64,000 nt of DNA from an uncultured Clostridia bacterium (lineage in GTDB: Bacteria; Bacillota; Clostridia; Saccharofermentanales; Saccharofermentanaceae): assembly GCA_947304405.1 (NCBI GenBank), contig CAMZBB010000001.1, positions 36,023 to 100,022 on the forward strand, read 5' to 3'. Each line of letters starts with the position of its first letter. The stretch's first letter is position 1. The notes under the pieces are model-generated. The model was not told the DNA's origin and searched no databases. It saw nothing but the letters and a program-made list of their open reading frames with translations. Positions 53,915-63,155 of this stretch are shown here, in pieces. Position numbers and translations under genes: made by a program.

Positions 53915-54931
53915 TCAGAGTATCCTTCTGACCATCAGAAAATCTTTTACGTTCTTAACGCTTACACAGATTACGCCCACACCGACACCGGAAGCGTGGA
54001 CCATCTGGCCGCCTCCGACATAAAGACCGACGTGATCTGCTTTTCCGTTATGGTCATGGTCAACAAAGATAATATCTCCGACTCTCATGCTGCTCTTACT
54101 GACTCTTCTTCCGTAAGAACTCTGCATGTTTGAACCGTGCGGAAGCCTGATTCCGTAATAAGCCCTGTAGCAGTACATAGTAAAACCGGAACAATCGAAA
54201 CCCGAAGGAGACGAACCTCCCGGACGGTATTTACAACCGACGAAACGCCTGATAAAGCTGCCGAAGCCACCCGATTTCTTTGATCCGGACTTTGATGTGG
54301 ATTTCTTGGACGTATTCGAACTGTAATGCCTTGAAGGCTTGGGAGTAGGTGTAGGCAGATTGACCTTTTTGGAAGAGATGCTCTTTGTAAGGACGTATCC
54401 CTTCTTGCTATTTGAGAACCTGATATAAGACCATTCTCCCGAAAATGAGATCCTTATCGCCTTTGAAGCTTTCTTTAACTGGCCGACAACCTTTGAAGAG
54501 GTGCTGGGATTCTCGTAAACCTTGACACTGCCGCTCTTGGCCCAAACGAACTTGCCGTCATAGCTCTCCTGGTCTTCATCTTCGCCGTCTTCCCCGCGGA
54601 GCTTGTCGGCGATCTCCTCATAATCGGCAGGAGCAACTATCGTGTAATCTTCAAGATCGATAGAGTTTGAAATACCGTCTTTTACAGAATCGGTAAACCT
54701 CTCGCTGTCAGCCTCTTCCGCCTCGCGTTCATCTTCATCGTCATCGGGAACAACAGCCGCATTCAAGTAGCGGTTGTCCATGCTGGCATAGATAAGCGAC
54801 GGACACTGGAGGTCAACGCTATCAGCGTCAAGATCACGGACATTTATGTTAAGAGTGGCCAGTGTAAAAGCGGCACTGACAACACAACAAATCGTTCTGA
54901 CAATCTTTCTGGACAAATCCGAACCTCCCAA
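53915..54931 (-). CDS. SH3-domain NlpC/P60 endopeptidase-like secreted protein (paralog C, one SH3)
   Basis: CPSLIYASMDNRYLNAAV N-terminal block shared with A and B; GSSPSGFDCSGFTMYC...DHVGLYVGGGQMVHAS. Confidence 0.92.
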   Translation of the reverse strand: MGGSDLSRKIVRTICCVVSAAFTLATLNINVRDLDADSVDLQCPSLIYASMDNRYLNAAVVPDDDEDEREAEEADSERFTDSVKDGISNSIDLEDYTIVAPADYEEIADKLRGEDGEDEDQESYDGKFVWAKSGSVKVYENPSTSSKVVGQLKKASKAIRISFSGEWSYIRFSNSKKGYVLTKSISSKKVNLPTPTPKPSRHYSSNTSKKSTSKSGSKKSGGFGSFIRRFVGCKYRPGGSSPSGFDCSGFTMYCYRAYYGIRLPHGSNMQSSYGRRVSKSSMRVGDIIFVDHDHNGKADHVGLYVGGGQMVHASGVGVGVICVSVKNVKDFLMVRRIL

Positions 54932-55020
54932 ATTTAATCCATAGATTATTGACTATAACATCTATCGCCCTTGTTGGCAATTAAACTGACACATATCTGA
55001 AATCTTCTTGACATATTAAA

Positions 55021-55055
55021 AGCGCCGAAGCCCTGATTTCTTGGGGTTCGGCGCT
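55021..55055 (-). terminator. Rho-independent terminator
   Basis: Minus strand AGCGCCGAACCCC-...-GGGCTTCGGCGCT (one mismatch) followed by TTTT; downstream of the 55081-55665 gene. Confidence 0.8.
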
Positions 55056-55080
55056 AAATATCAATTATCTTTAATGTTGG

Positions 55081-55665
55081 TCAAGTCTTAATTCCGTAAT
55101 TCATTATTGAAATTGAATCGATGGAATTGTCGACAATAATAAATTGTAATTGAGTTTTTCCATATACATAGTTTAAAAAGCCATCATCTTCACTTGTAGG
55201 CTTGCCAAAAGCACTCTTCACCGCATCAATAGTATCTCCTGTTTTGATCTTTCCACCGAGAATAATTGAAGACGTATTGCCATTTGAACTGTCAAAAAAG
55301 ATCGTAATGATCTTATCTTGTGACGTAGTGATCTGTAATCCCCCATATTGATATGTAATTTCGACAGTATCACTAGAACAAGACGTTGCTTGGAATTCTT
55401 GATCCGGCGAGCCTAAAGCCTTACTTACTTCCGAAAATTTCATGCCTACTCTTATATCCGTTCCTTTAACAGTCACGTATAGTTTTTGCGGTTCGGCAGG
55501 ATCAGCTACCGAACTTGTTGCCTCAGTCTCGGTAGTTGTTTGCTTCGTTGTCGTTTCGCTTGGTTGCGCAGATTTGCAGCCGGCTAAAGCGGCACATCCG
55601 ATAATGGAAATCATCGTTATCAATGCCAGAACAGACACAGATCTTCTTTTGCTGATCATAAACAC
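55081..55665 (-). CDS. Lipoprotein, possible BamE/SmpA-like fold
   Basis: Lipobox AALAGC, Thr-rich linker, then IRVGMKFSEVSKALGSPDQEF and IKTGDTIDAVKSAFGKPTSED repeats. Confidence 0.65.
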   Translation of the reverse strand: MFMISKRRSVSVLALITMISIIGCAALAGCKSAQPSETTTKQTTTETEATSSVADPAEPQKLYVTVKGTDIRVGMKFSEVSKALGSPDQEFQATSCSSDTVEITYQYGGLQITTSQDKIITIFFDSSNGNTSSIILGGKIKTGDTIDAVKSAFGKPTSEDDGFLNYVYGKTQLQFIIVDNSIDSISIMNYGIKT

Positions 55666-55885
55666 AAATCCTCCTTAGTTTGTTCTAGAATTTAGTCTAT
55701 TACATACATTTCTCAGTTCCATTAACACCGTTTTATATAAATGTGAACATTACGCAGTCTCTTTTCCGCGCAACCAGCTCAATGAAAAGCCCTTTGTTTG
55801 CTGACTTCCGGACAAAGAAAGAGCAGAAAAACCCGGTGAGTGGTAAAATCCTAATGCCTAAACATGCGTAATGGAGACAGACAAG

Positions 55886-57244
55886 ATGAGTTTTATGAAA
55901 GCCAAAGTAATTTCGTTCCTTTTGATCCTTGCATTTTCACTGCAGTTCACCGGCTGCCTCGGGATCGACAACGGCATTCCTTACAAGCCGGATTACACCC
56001 TTACATCACTCACAAACTCCGTCCGCAATTTAAAGAAGGACGAGTTCCTGAATATTCTCATGATCGATAAAGGTTCCTCTGTCTACAAGGAATATGACAA
56101 GCTCCTTGACCTCGACTCCTACACCTCCGACGCCGCCAAATGCTATAAGGCCGTAGCTTCCGGCATCGAAATCAAATATGACGAGTCCTCCGTTGAATCA
56201 GACTCTGATATCATCAAGATCAAGGTAACCTTCCTGATCCCCGCCTGGAAAGATCTCTTCGATGATGATTCCTTAACAGGCCACCATGCCCTCATCGAGA
56301 AACTCGAAAAAGCCGAAAAGAACAAGACCGAAATGACCCTCAGGCTTATCAAAACAAAGGACGGCTACAAGATAAAGAATCACGAAGCCCTCATGGAGAT
56401 CTTTGACTTCATAGGCAAAGATATCAAGGCCGTTATTAAGGCTTCAGCTCCCACCACCGCTGCAGAATCGACCGAACCCACCGAGTCTTCCAATCACCCG
56501 ACCGAGCCTTCGGAGTCCTCTTCCGAGACAAATGAGCCTAAGCCGACGTCCGGTGGAAACGCCAAAGAAGGCAACGTCGCACAGGCTTATGCCGGCTACG
56601 CAAAGCTCCTCCAGAGAAACAAGGAAGGCATCGAGTGGTACCAGAAGAACGTAAACTCCAATGCTTGCGGCCTCGTTGACATAACAGGAGACGATATCCC
56701 GGATCTGTACTTCTTTACTAAAAACGCTTCTGAAAGCACCCATGTTGCTTTATATGTTTATTCTTACGATCCCGACATGCAAAAGACTTCATTGATCCTT
56801 CTTGAGACCCTGACCGATGCCGAAAGCAATATCACCGAGTTCTTCGTGCTCAGAACCAAGGCCGGTCAGATCATCTCATACAAGGGCTATCTTGATGAAA
56901 GCGGCTCCATCACGGAGTATGGCATCTATTCAAGCAAGGGCACAGGCCATTTCATGGAATACACAGGCAAAATGTTCCTGACTCTCGGTCCCGAAGTCAA
57001 AGATAAAAACGGCAACGACCTTCAGCTCAAGGTCTGCACTGTCTCAGGAGTAGATAAGTACACCAATTCCACAAGTGTCGAGATCGACGAGTTCCGCCGC
57101 ATAGAGAAATCTCTCCTCTGCGACAACGATTCGATCTTCTCCGCCAGATATCAGACGAGCTTCAACTCTGTGCCTTATCAGCTCATCGGAGGCACGAAGT
57201 CATCAGGCATCTCCTACGACGACCTGCTCAAAAAGCTTGCTTGA
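55886..57244 (+). CDS. Lipoprotein with S/T/E/P-rich linker, function unknown
   Basis: Lipobox LQFTGC; linker ESTEPTESSNHPTEPSESSSETNEPKPTSGG separates two domains. Confidence 0.7.
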   Translation: MSFMKAKVISFLLILAFSLQFTGCLGIDNGIPYKPDYTLTSLTNSVRNLKKDEFLNILMIDKGSSVYKEYDKLLDLDSYTSDAAKCYKAVASGIEIKYDESSVESDSDIIKIKVTFLIPAWKDLFDDDSLTGHHALIEKLEKAEKNKTEMTLRLIKTKDGYKIKNHEALMEIFDFIGKDIKAVIKASAPTTAAESTEPTESSNHPTEPSESSSETNEPKPTSGGNAKEGNVAQAYAGYAKLLQRNKEGIEWYQKNVNSNACGLVDITGDDIPDLYFFTKNASESTHVALYVYSYDPDMQKTSLILLETLTDAESNITEFFVLRTKAGQIISYKGYLDESGSITEYGIYSSKGTGHFMEYTGKMFLTLGPEVKDKNGNDLQLKVCTVSGVDKYTNSTSVEIDEFRRIEKSLLCDNDSIFSARYQTSFNSVPYQLIGGTKSSGISYDDLLKKLA

Positions 57245-57431
57245 GAATTAATCTTTCGCGATCAATAGTTTTCTTTGACTCCGGAGCTGCCAGAAGCCAA
57301 AAAATATGCATGTTACCAATGTGGTGCGTCAAAAACCGCAGGTGGTGCTTGTTTTTATCGTGGAAAATGACACACTGAAGACAGTAAGTCGATGCGAAAT
57401 GATTTCATGGTCATTGAATGGGGTGAAGCTT

Positions 57432-57824
57432 ATGTTTAACGAAAGCGAAAATAAGAATCCGTTTTTCTTACCGGCGTTGATCATGACATTTTTCCCGAAC
57501 CTGTTTTTTATCTTTCATTTTGACCCCGGTTATCTGATCTTATTGGTCATTCCGACTGTAACTATAATTCTTTCGCTTGCCGGATTAGTTACCGCAATAA
57601 ATAAGCAAAAGCGCTTCATAGGTTGTTTTCTCTGTCTCGTCTTATCTATCATTCAAGTTATATTTTTCTATAAATACATGTCATTCAACATACATCATGA
57701 GTGCCCGACGATAATGACTCACAGCCTCAGTCCCGAAGAGAGCGCTTCAATAGAAAGCATCAACGAAGAGATAGACCGTGCTGTGAACGGTGACACTATC
57801 ATAAGGACTACAAAATTCCCCTAA
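57432..57824 (+). CDS. Small multi-TM hypothetical protein
   Basis: MFNESENKNPFFLPALIMTFFPNLFFIFHFDPGYLILLVIPTVTIILSLAGLVTAINK; start re-assigned to 57432. Confidence 0.55.
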   Translation: MFNESENKNPFFLPALIMTFFPNLFFIFHFDPGYLILLVIPTVTIILSLAGLVTAINKQKRFIGCFLCLVLSIIQVIFFYKYMSFNIHHECPTIMTHSLSPEESASIESINEEIDRAVNGDTIIRTTKFP

Positions 57825-57829
57825 AGCCG

Positions 57830-58279
57830 CTAAATATCTATCTTTTCCATTGATTTTTGACCGGTATGCTTTTCACCCAGAAGATTTGCCCAATTCTCCG
57901 CATAGAAAGAAAAGTATGACTTGCCAGGTTTCTTTACCAATCCCCAAATAACGCTCGGCAAACCGACTACGAGAAAATACAATGGTCCCAGAATCAGAGA
58001 CTGATAAGTGTGCCCAAACTCGTGAACCAACAGCCTGCTTTTTATCTCATCATCGCTGAGATGATATTTTTCAGAATTATAAAACCGTGCTTGGGGAGGA
58101 ATAAATATGAACAAACCCAAAGATATTCCAAACGGTTTGTTCCAAAATGTTGCGACTGCCCCGTTATACCAGGCATGTCTGCTACCGGCACTTGTCAAAA
58201 ACATGACAAACCCGGCAACAGTCTGGATAATGCCCCATGTGCATTGTAAAAAGATGTACGGTATATATTTCAGTTTCAA
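57830..58279 (-). CDS. Small membrane protein with HEFGH metalloprotease-like motif
   Basis: 149 aa, TMs flanking LLVHEFGHTYQSLILGPLYFLVVGLPSVIWG. Confidence 0.65.
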   Translation of the reverse strand: MKLKYIPYIFLQCTWGIIQTVAGFVMFLTSAGSRHAWYNGAVATFWNKPFGISLGLFIFIPPQARFYNSEKYHLSDDEIKSRLLVHEFGHTYQSLILGPLYFLVVGLPSVIWGLVKKPGKSYFSFYAENWANLLGEKHTGQKSMEKIDI

Positions 58280-58378
58280 TTATCCATCACAATATTAAAA
58301 AGTTTACCGTCTAAGGCAACTGCCTCTGTCCTCATTATTATATCATCGCAACAAATCCGATCCCGTGATTTCTCGCAT

Positions 58379-59011
58379 CTATTGTTGGCTTTCAAGCGTT
58401 TTGCAATTATTCGTACTCAACAGTTCTATTGCATCTGAGAACGTTTCCGCTTTACCGGCCACGAGGAGCCGCCTCAGCATCTCTATCTTCCCGCCTTCCC
58501 GGAGACTCTCCGGGATAATGTCATTGTACTTTTGAAGCGACTCCGACTTCGCATTCTTTTGCATCCTGAGCTCATCTGTCTGACGCATCAGTTCGTCCTT
58601 GCGTTTTTTGTTATAAGCGGCTTTCTCCGCATCCTTTAAGTTAAGATCCATCATCTTCCGCTTCGCTTTTCTGTATCCGCAGACAATGATCACCGCGGGA
58701 ACTGCAACATTAATGAGTAATAAGATCGCAATGGCAGCCTTCGGATAAACAGCTGGGAGATTACTTTCAAACGCTATGAAAAATATCACAAACGAAATCA
58801 CAAATGTCGGGATGAGCATTACCAGAAATATGATTCCGGCAATCAGCAGATACCGCCAAAAGAATGAGATTAATCTTCTGTGCTCAGGCTTTGCTTCATT
58901 AAACTCACTGAGCAGCGTCTCGTTCTCGTCGATCTTCTTCTGTATTTCTTTGACGGCTCTATATTCCAAACAGAGCTCATTTGCCAAAGCTATGCTTTCT
59001 CCTCTGTTCAT
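58379..59011 (-). CDS. Two-TM protein with coiled-coil-like flanks, unknown
   Basis: 210 aa; YLLIAGIIFLVMLIPTFVISFVIFF and AAIAILLLINVAVPAVIIVCGY, charged helical flanks. Confidence 0.6.
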   Translation of the reverse strand: MNRGESIALANELCLEYRAVKEIQKKIDENETLLSEFNEAKPEHRRLISFFWRYLLIAGIIFLVMLIPTFVISFVIFFIAFESNLPAVYPKAAIAILLLINVAVPAVIIVCGYRKAKRKMMDLNLKDAEKAAYNKKRKDELMRQTDELRMQKNAKSESLQKYNDIIPESLREGGKIEMLRRLLVAGKAETFSDAIELLSTNNCKTLESQQ

Positions 59012-59166
59012 AATGCCCCTAAATTATGAGTTTATCGCCCACGCCTTCATTCCGCGATATAGTTTGAAAAACCTGAAAAAATCATAGTCTTTTCATTACC
59101 ATTCTGACTATTGAGATAAGAAACAAATCTGCTATCTCCCACGATAGACATCTCCAATACCGATTA

Positions 59167-59619
59167 CTATTTCAGGTTGATTATCCAGTTATCTCCTTCA
59201 ACAATGTACTGAAACTCGTTCAGTTCAGGATCATTAAACACTTTCATAAGATCATGGAAGTCGCTGACTGTATTAATCTCAGATAGTCTGTCAGTCTCGA
59301 TCCATTCCACCGTACCTTCGTCAGATGACGTGATGCTGCCCGTAAAATCTTCAACTTTGAACAGTAGAACTATGTATCTTCCGTTCTGAATAGGGAATTG
59401 TTTGATACCAACCAGTTTTGGACTAATAATGTCAAGACCGGTTTCTTCTTTCATTTCCCTTACAACTGCATCAACAAATGATTCTCCGGGCTCGACATGA
59501 CCGCCGGGAAGAGTGTACCCCTTCCAGTCTTCTTTAATTCGGTTCTGAAGAAGAATCTTGCTGCCATCCTGTATTAAACACAAAACAGTCAGTTCAACGT
59601 TTTCAGTCTTATGTTCCAT
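59167..59619 (-). CDS. NUDIX hydrolase
   Basis: Nudix box GGHVEPGESFVDAVVREMKEETGLDI. Confidence 0.93.
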   Translation of the reverse strand: MEHKTENVELTVLCLIQDGSKILLQNRIKEDWKGYTLPGGHVEPGESFVDAVVREMKEETGLDIISPKLVGIKQFPIQNGRYIVLLFKVEDFTGSITSSDEGTVEWIETDRLSEINTVSDFHDLMKVFNDPELNEFQYIVEGDNWIINLK

Positions 59620-59688
59620 AGATAATCAAATCGTTTCCTGTTTCCCCAAATAGTCCATTTTGTTAAAAGTTTATGTTCTATCAAAATA

Positions 59689-59711
59689 CAGTCCGGATTC
59701 TCTCCGGACTG
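59689..59711 (-). terminator. Stem-loop terminator candidate downstream of the 59727-60386 gene
   Basis: CAGTCCGGA-ttctc-TCCGGACTG; on the minus strand followed by tATTTTgat. Confidence 0.6.
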
Positions 59712-59726
59712 CAAAAAACAACAGTT

Positions 59727-60386
59727 TTAGAAACTCTTCATTAAGCCTTTAAGCTCATCGTCAGACTTTCCATTAAGCTCTTCCTCCTTGAAGAGCTTGA
59801 TCTGCATCATGGCTACCGCCTTGCCGTCTTTGGTAAAGACAAGATCATAATACCCTGCTGCTACTTCCTCGGGATGTAAATAATACTCACCCCAACTTCC
59901 GTTTGCTTCTTCGGGCTTGTTCAGATCCCAGCTTGCAACAGCGCCTTCACCGTTATGAGTCTTATCTACATAAACATTCGCATCTTCAGCGTGCTTATAT
60001 ACCAAGACCTTAAGTCCGGAAGTTTCGGCTGTATCAAGATAGAACCCGAGATATTCGTTCTGCTCAAAAATGCATCTCAGGCCGCTAACACCGGGAGCTT
60101 GGGAATTAAATTCCCCAGAACCGGCTCTGTTGCCGGATACAAAAACGCCCTTGATTACAGGACCGTTATCTCCGGTATTTACTATCTCAAGTTTTCCGGG
60201 AAGCAGGACCAATGCATCAGCAGAAGGTGCTTTAGTAGTCTCACCGCCGCCATTATTGTTATTATCCGTTGCCTGTGCCTTTGTCGTACCCTGTGAAGAA
60301 GCTCCGCCGGCCTGCCCTTTCTGTCTGCATGCGGAAAGCGAAAAGATCATCGCGCCTGCAAGAACCAAAGCTACTATCTTTTTCAT
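59727..60386 (-). CDS. Lipoprotein, function unknown
   Basis: MKKIVALVLAGAMIFSLSACRQ lipobox, Asn/Gly/Thr linker, 219 aa. Confidence 0.7.
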   Translation of the reverse strand: MKKIVALVLAGAMIFSLSACRQKGQAGGASSQGTTKAQATDNNNNGGGETTKAPSADALVLLPGKLEIVNTGDNGPVIKGVFVSGNRAGSGEFNSQAPGVSGLRCIFEQNEYLGFYLDTAETSGLKVLVYKHAEDANVYVDKTHNGEGAVASWDLNKPEEANGSWGEYYLHPEEVAAGYYDLVFTKDGKAVAMMQIKLFKEEELNGKSDDELKGLMKSF

Positions 60387-60495
60387 TAGATCATCCTCCC
60401 GTATAAGTGTTTTCGATATATGTTTTCTTTATCAAAAAACATAGTCGACAAAGATACTCTCTGCCGACTACTATTATACATCATACTATTCCGGT

Positions 60496-61125
60496 TTAGC
60501 CTTTATTCTGATGTGCAAGTAACCATTGCTCATGTTCTTTCATTTCTTCCGCATTAGCTTCCCAAATAATCTTTCCGTCATTTGTGGAAAGCTTTGTGAT
60601 CTTACCGGCTTCACAAAACCACATTGTATCTTCGTTGTTGTGGTATAAAGGCCAGATTATACGGTCAAAAGCCGTTTGACGAAAACTGATATACAATTCA
60701 CTGCCTTCGACATCTCCGCTCGCAGTATATAGGATGGCGCCTTTACCATGGTACACGATGTAATAACCGGCTTCGCGTCTTTCCAACGTTACGTTGCTCC
60801 CGTCATAGGGAATATCGTATTCAATCTGACACATGATCAACACTGTGGATACCATGATCCCGATCACTGCGATCACACCGAACAATATCGCCAGTCCTTT
60901 GTAGCGCGTAATTATCTTTTTCAATCCCTTGAGATGCTTCGTATCATCCATCCTCAGCTCGGGACTGACAGGGATGCTGACTTTGCCGGACATGTTTTCA
61001 AACGTCTTCTTGCAGCTTTCACATTCTCCGATATGTTCTTCAACCAGTTCCCTGGACTCTTTAGAAAGAACATCATCAACATATAACGGCAGCAGGTCAT
61101 TTATTACTTCACATTTAATCTTCAT
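60496..61125 (-). CDS. Zinc-finger (zf-HC2) anti-sigma factor-like membrane protein
   Basis: MKIKCEVINDLLPLYVDDVLSKESRELVEEHIGECESCKKTFE + single TM; overlaps the sigma factor stop. Confidence 0.85.
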   Translation of the reverse strand: MKIKCEVINDLLPLYVDDVLSKESRELVEEHIGECESCKKTFENMSGKVSIPVSPELRMDDTKHLKGLKKIITRYKGLAILFGVIAVIGIMVSTVLIMCQIEYDIPYDGSNVTLERREAGYYIVYHGKGAILYTASGDVEGSELYISFRQTAFDRIIWPLYHNNEDTMWFCEAGKITKLSTNDGKIIWEANAEEMKEHEQWLLAHQNKG

Positions 61126-61126
61126 G

Positions 61127-61618
61127 TTATATCTCTCCATTCTCTGACATGTATTTCTTTATATCGTTTTTGGCTCTATAAAAGGTAACTCTAGCCCAGC
61201 TGGCACTCTTTCCAAAGATGTCACCTATCTGTTCAAAATCCAATTCACCAAAAACCCTCAGGTGGAATACTTCCTTATATGGCTCTTTCATTTCGTGAAG
61301 ATACTTATGTATCAGCACCGCGCTCTCCTTGTCTGAGATAACCTCCAAGAAGTCTTGATCAGTTGACGGGGTATCTTCCGGAACCTCAACATCAGCTATC
61401 CATTTCCTCTTGCGGCACTCGCTTAAAAAGGTGTTTTTTGAAATAGTAAAAAGCCATGCTCTAATGTCTTTCGAACCATCAAAAGTGTCTATCGCGGTCA
61501 GGGCCTTTACAAAAGTCTCTTGCGCCAGGTCTTCTGCGGTTTCTTCGTTTTTCGTAAGGCTCAGGCACAGTCGGAAGACATCTTTGAAATAGTTCTCATA
61601 AATCTCTTCGAAACGCAT
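61127..61618 (-). CDS. ECF RNA polymerase sigma factor
   Basis: LAQETFVKALTAIDTFDGSKDIRAWLFTISKNTFLSECRKRK, HLRVFGELDFEQIGDIFGKSASWARVTFYRAKNDIKKYM. Confidence 0.92.
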   Translation of the reverse strand: MRFEEIYENYFKDVFRLCLSLTKNEETAEDLAQETFVKALTAIDTFDGSKDIRAWLFTISKNTFLSECRKRKWIADVEVPEDTPSTDQDFLEVISDKESAVLIHKYLHEMKEPYKEVFHLRVFGELDFEQIGDIFGKSASWARVTFYRAKNDIKKYMSENGEI

Positions 61619-61908
61619 TTCTTTCCTCCTTTCACCTTATTAACGCGCGAGTTTGGAAAACGTTACAGACTTTTTTCGCAATTCGAAAGATATGATATCA
61701 AATATAAAGCGAGATTCTTAAGTGAACCTCGCCTAAATATTTCAAACCCTCTGATACGAGCCGCTTCTAACTTAAATATTTCGTCTAACGCCTTCATTGT
61801 ACTAAAATTGCTAACTAATCGTATATCGAAGGCTTGAAAGCCAAAAGCTTTCTGGCGGCAAATTGGCTACAAAAACTCGAAAAATCAAATGAATTATACA
61901 AACCAAAA

Positions 61909-61938
61909 GCCCGTCAAACGCAATGTTGACGGGCCTTT
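61909..61938. terminator. Stem-loop terminator adjacent to tRNA fragment
   Basis: GCCCGTCAA-acgcaatg-TTGACGGGC with T-rich sequence on both sides. Confidence 0.75.
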
Positions 61939-61944
61939 TCTTCT

Positions 61945-61990
61945 TGGTGGCTCACTGGAGGCTCGAACTCCAGACCCCTTGATTAAAAGC
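61945..61990 (-). pseudogene. 3' fragment of tRNA-Lys(UUU) (anticodon loop through CCA)
   Basis: Minus strand GCTTTTAATCAAGGGGTCTGGAGTTCGAGCCTCCAGTGAGCCACCA; T-arm intact, CCA encoded, but no matching TGGCTCA 5' acceptor strand or D-arm upstream. Confidence 0.7.
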
Positions 61991-62323
61991 CAGCCCTCCC
62001 GCCGCTCGCAGCTCTACAAACTTCTTCGAAATCGCCTTATTTTATTGGGCTTTCCGGGTTTCATTGCTTCACAACTCTTCGCAAAAAATCATAGGTTTTC
62101 GAGCTTAGTGGCTACATTTTGTCTACATTCTTTCGCCGTCAGGTCTGAAAACTCGACAGTTCTTTGCCATTGAATAATTATTCAAATTGGTTCTCAGAGG
62201 CTCCTGTTGAATAAATATACATTTTGTAAAATATTTAGCCATTACCGTTTATTAGCTGTATTGCCACTCAACAGAAAAAGCGGGACATTCGTATTATAAT
62301 TCTAAAAAACAGAGGTGTTCATC

Positions 62324-62881
62324 ATGGCTGTCAGAACCAAACAACATATTTGTGATGCTTTCATATCTTTATTGGAAAATGAACCTGTCAAAAAGATAAC
62401 CGTTCAAAATATAGTTGATCAGTGCAATATCAACCGGAATACTTTTTACTACCATTTCGAAGACATTCCGGCTCTTATAGAATACATAGTAGAACAGAAG
62501 GCAGATGAACTCATCGCCAGGTACCCTTCAGTCGATTCCATAAATTCAGCCATGCTCGCTGTCATGGAATTTGCAGAACAGAACAGAAAGATAATCCGGC
62601 ATGTCTGCAGTTCGGCAGACAGAGCTCTTTTTGAACTGCATCTGTGGCGCATATGCGAATACGTGATCACGGAATATGGGAAAGTGATCTTCAAAACTGA
62701 TGCCATATCAGAAGAAGACCGCCTGATAATCCTTCATGCTTACGAAGACGAATGCTTTGGCAAAGTTATGGGATGGATCAACCGCGGCATGAAAACGGAT
62801 GAGCGCGAAAGGCTCATCCGGTTTTTGGAACTCCGTTCGGGGGTTGCAGAAATGATGCTCAACAGAGCCAAAAACACCTGA
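62324..62881 (+). CDS. TetR/AcrR-family regulator
   Basis: MAVRTKQHICDAFISLLENEPVKKITVQNIVDQCNINRNTFYYHFEDIPALIEYI; start at 62324 after GAGGTG. Confidence 0.9.
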   Translation: MAVRTKQHICDAFISLLENEPVKKITVQNIVDQCNINRNTFYYHFEDIPALIEYIVEQKADELIARYPSVDSINSAMLAVMEFAEQNRKIIRHVCSSADRALFELHLWRICEYVITEYGKVIFKTDAISEEDRLIILHAYEDECFGKVMGWINRGMKTDERERLIRFLELRSGVAEMMLNRAKNT

Positions 62882-62888
62882 TATCAGA

Positions 62889-63149
62889 TCATGCTTTCCA
62901 GTTCTCGGTGATAAGTGTCACCTTATCATTTGTAATGTTAAGCATGCCGGCTCCGATCTCCGCTTCCGTATCATCGGATGAATCATCATAAACAATGGTG
63001 CACTTGCCTTCCCTGACGGCTGTTACAAAAGGCACGTGTCCCGCAAATATTGCAAGATCACCTTCACTGCCGCGCAGATAAAGACCTGACACCGGTTTAT
63101 CGATAACAGCACCCTTGGGCGTTATGACTTTAAGAGCAAAGGTTTTCAT
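62889..63149 (-). CDS. atpC: F-type ATP synthase epsilon subunit
   Basis: MKTFALKVITPKGAVIDKPVSGLYLRGSEGDLAIFAGHVPFVTAVREG; directly downstream of atpD. Confidence 0.9.
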   Translation of the reverse strand: MKTFALKVITPKGAVIDKPVSGLYLRGSEGDLAIFAGHVPFVTAVREGKCTIVYDDSSDDTEAEIGAGMLNITNDKVTLITENWKA

Positions 63150-63155
63150 GATCAC

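Noticed and set aside
61910-62010. Intact tRNA-Lys gene on the minus strand
   Set aside because: 3' half is perfect-looking but the required 5' acceptor strand (TGGCTCA) and D-arm are absent, and the anticodon stem pairs poorly; called a fragment instead.
61889-62173. 94 aa plus-strand ORF
   Set aside because: Runs through a terminator hairpin and the tRNA fragment (reads GGSLEARTPDPLIKS, a typical artefact of translated tRNA sequence).
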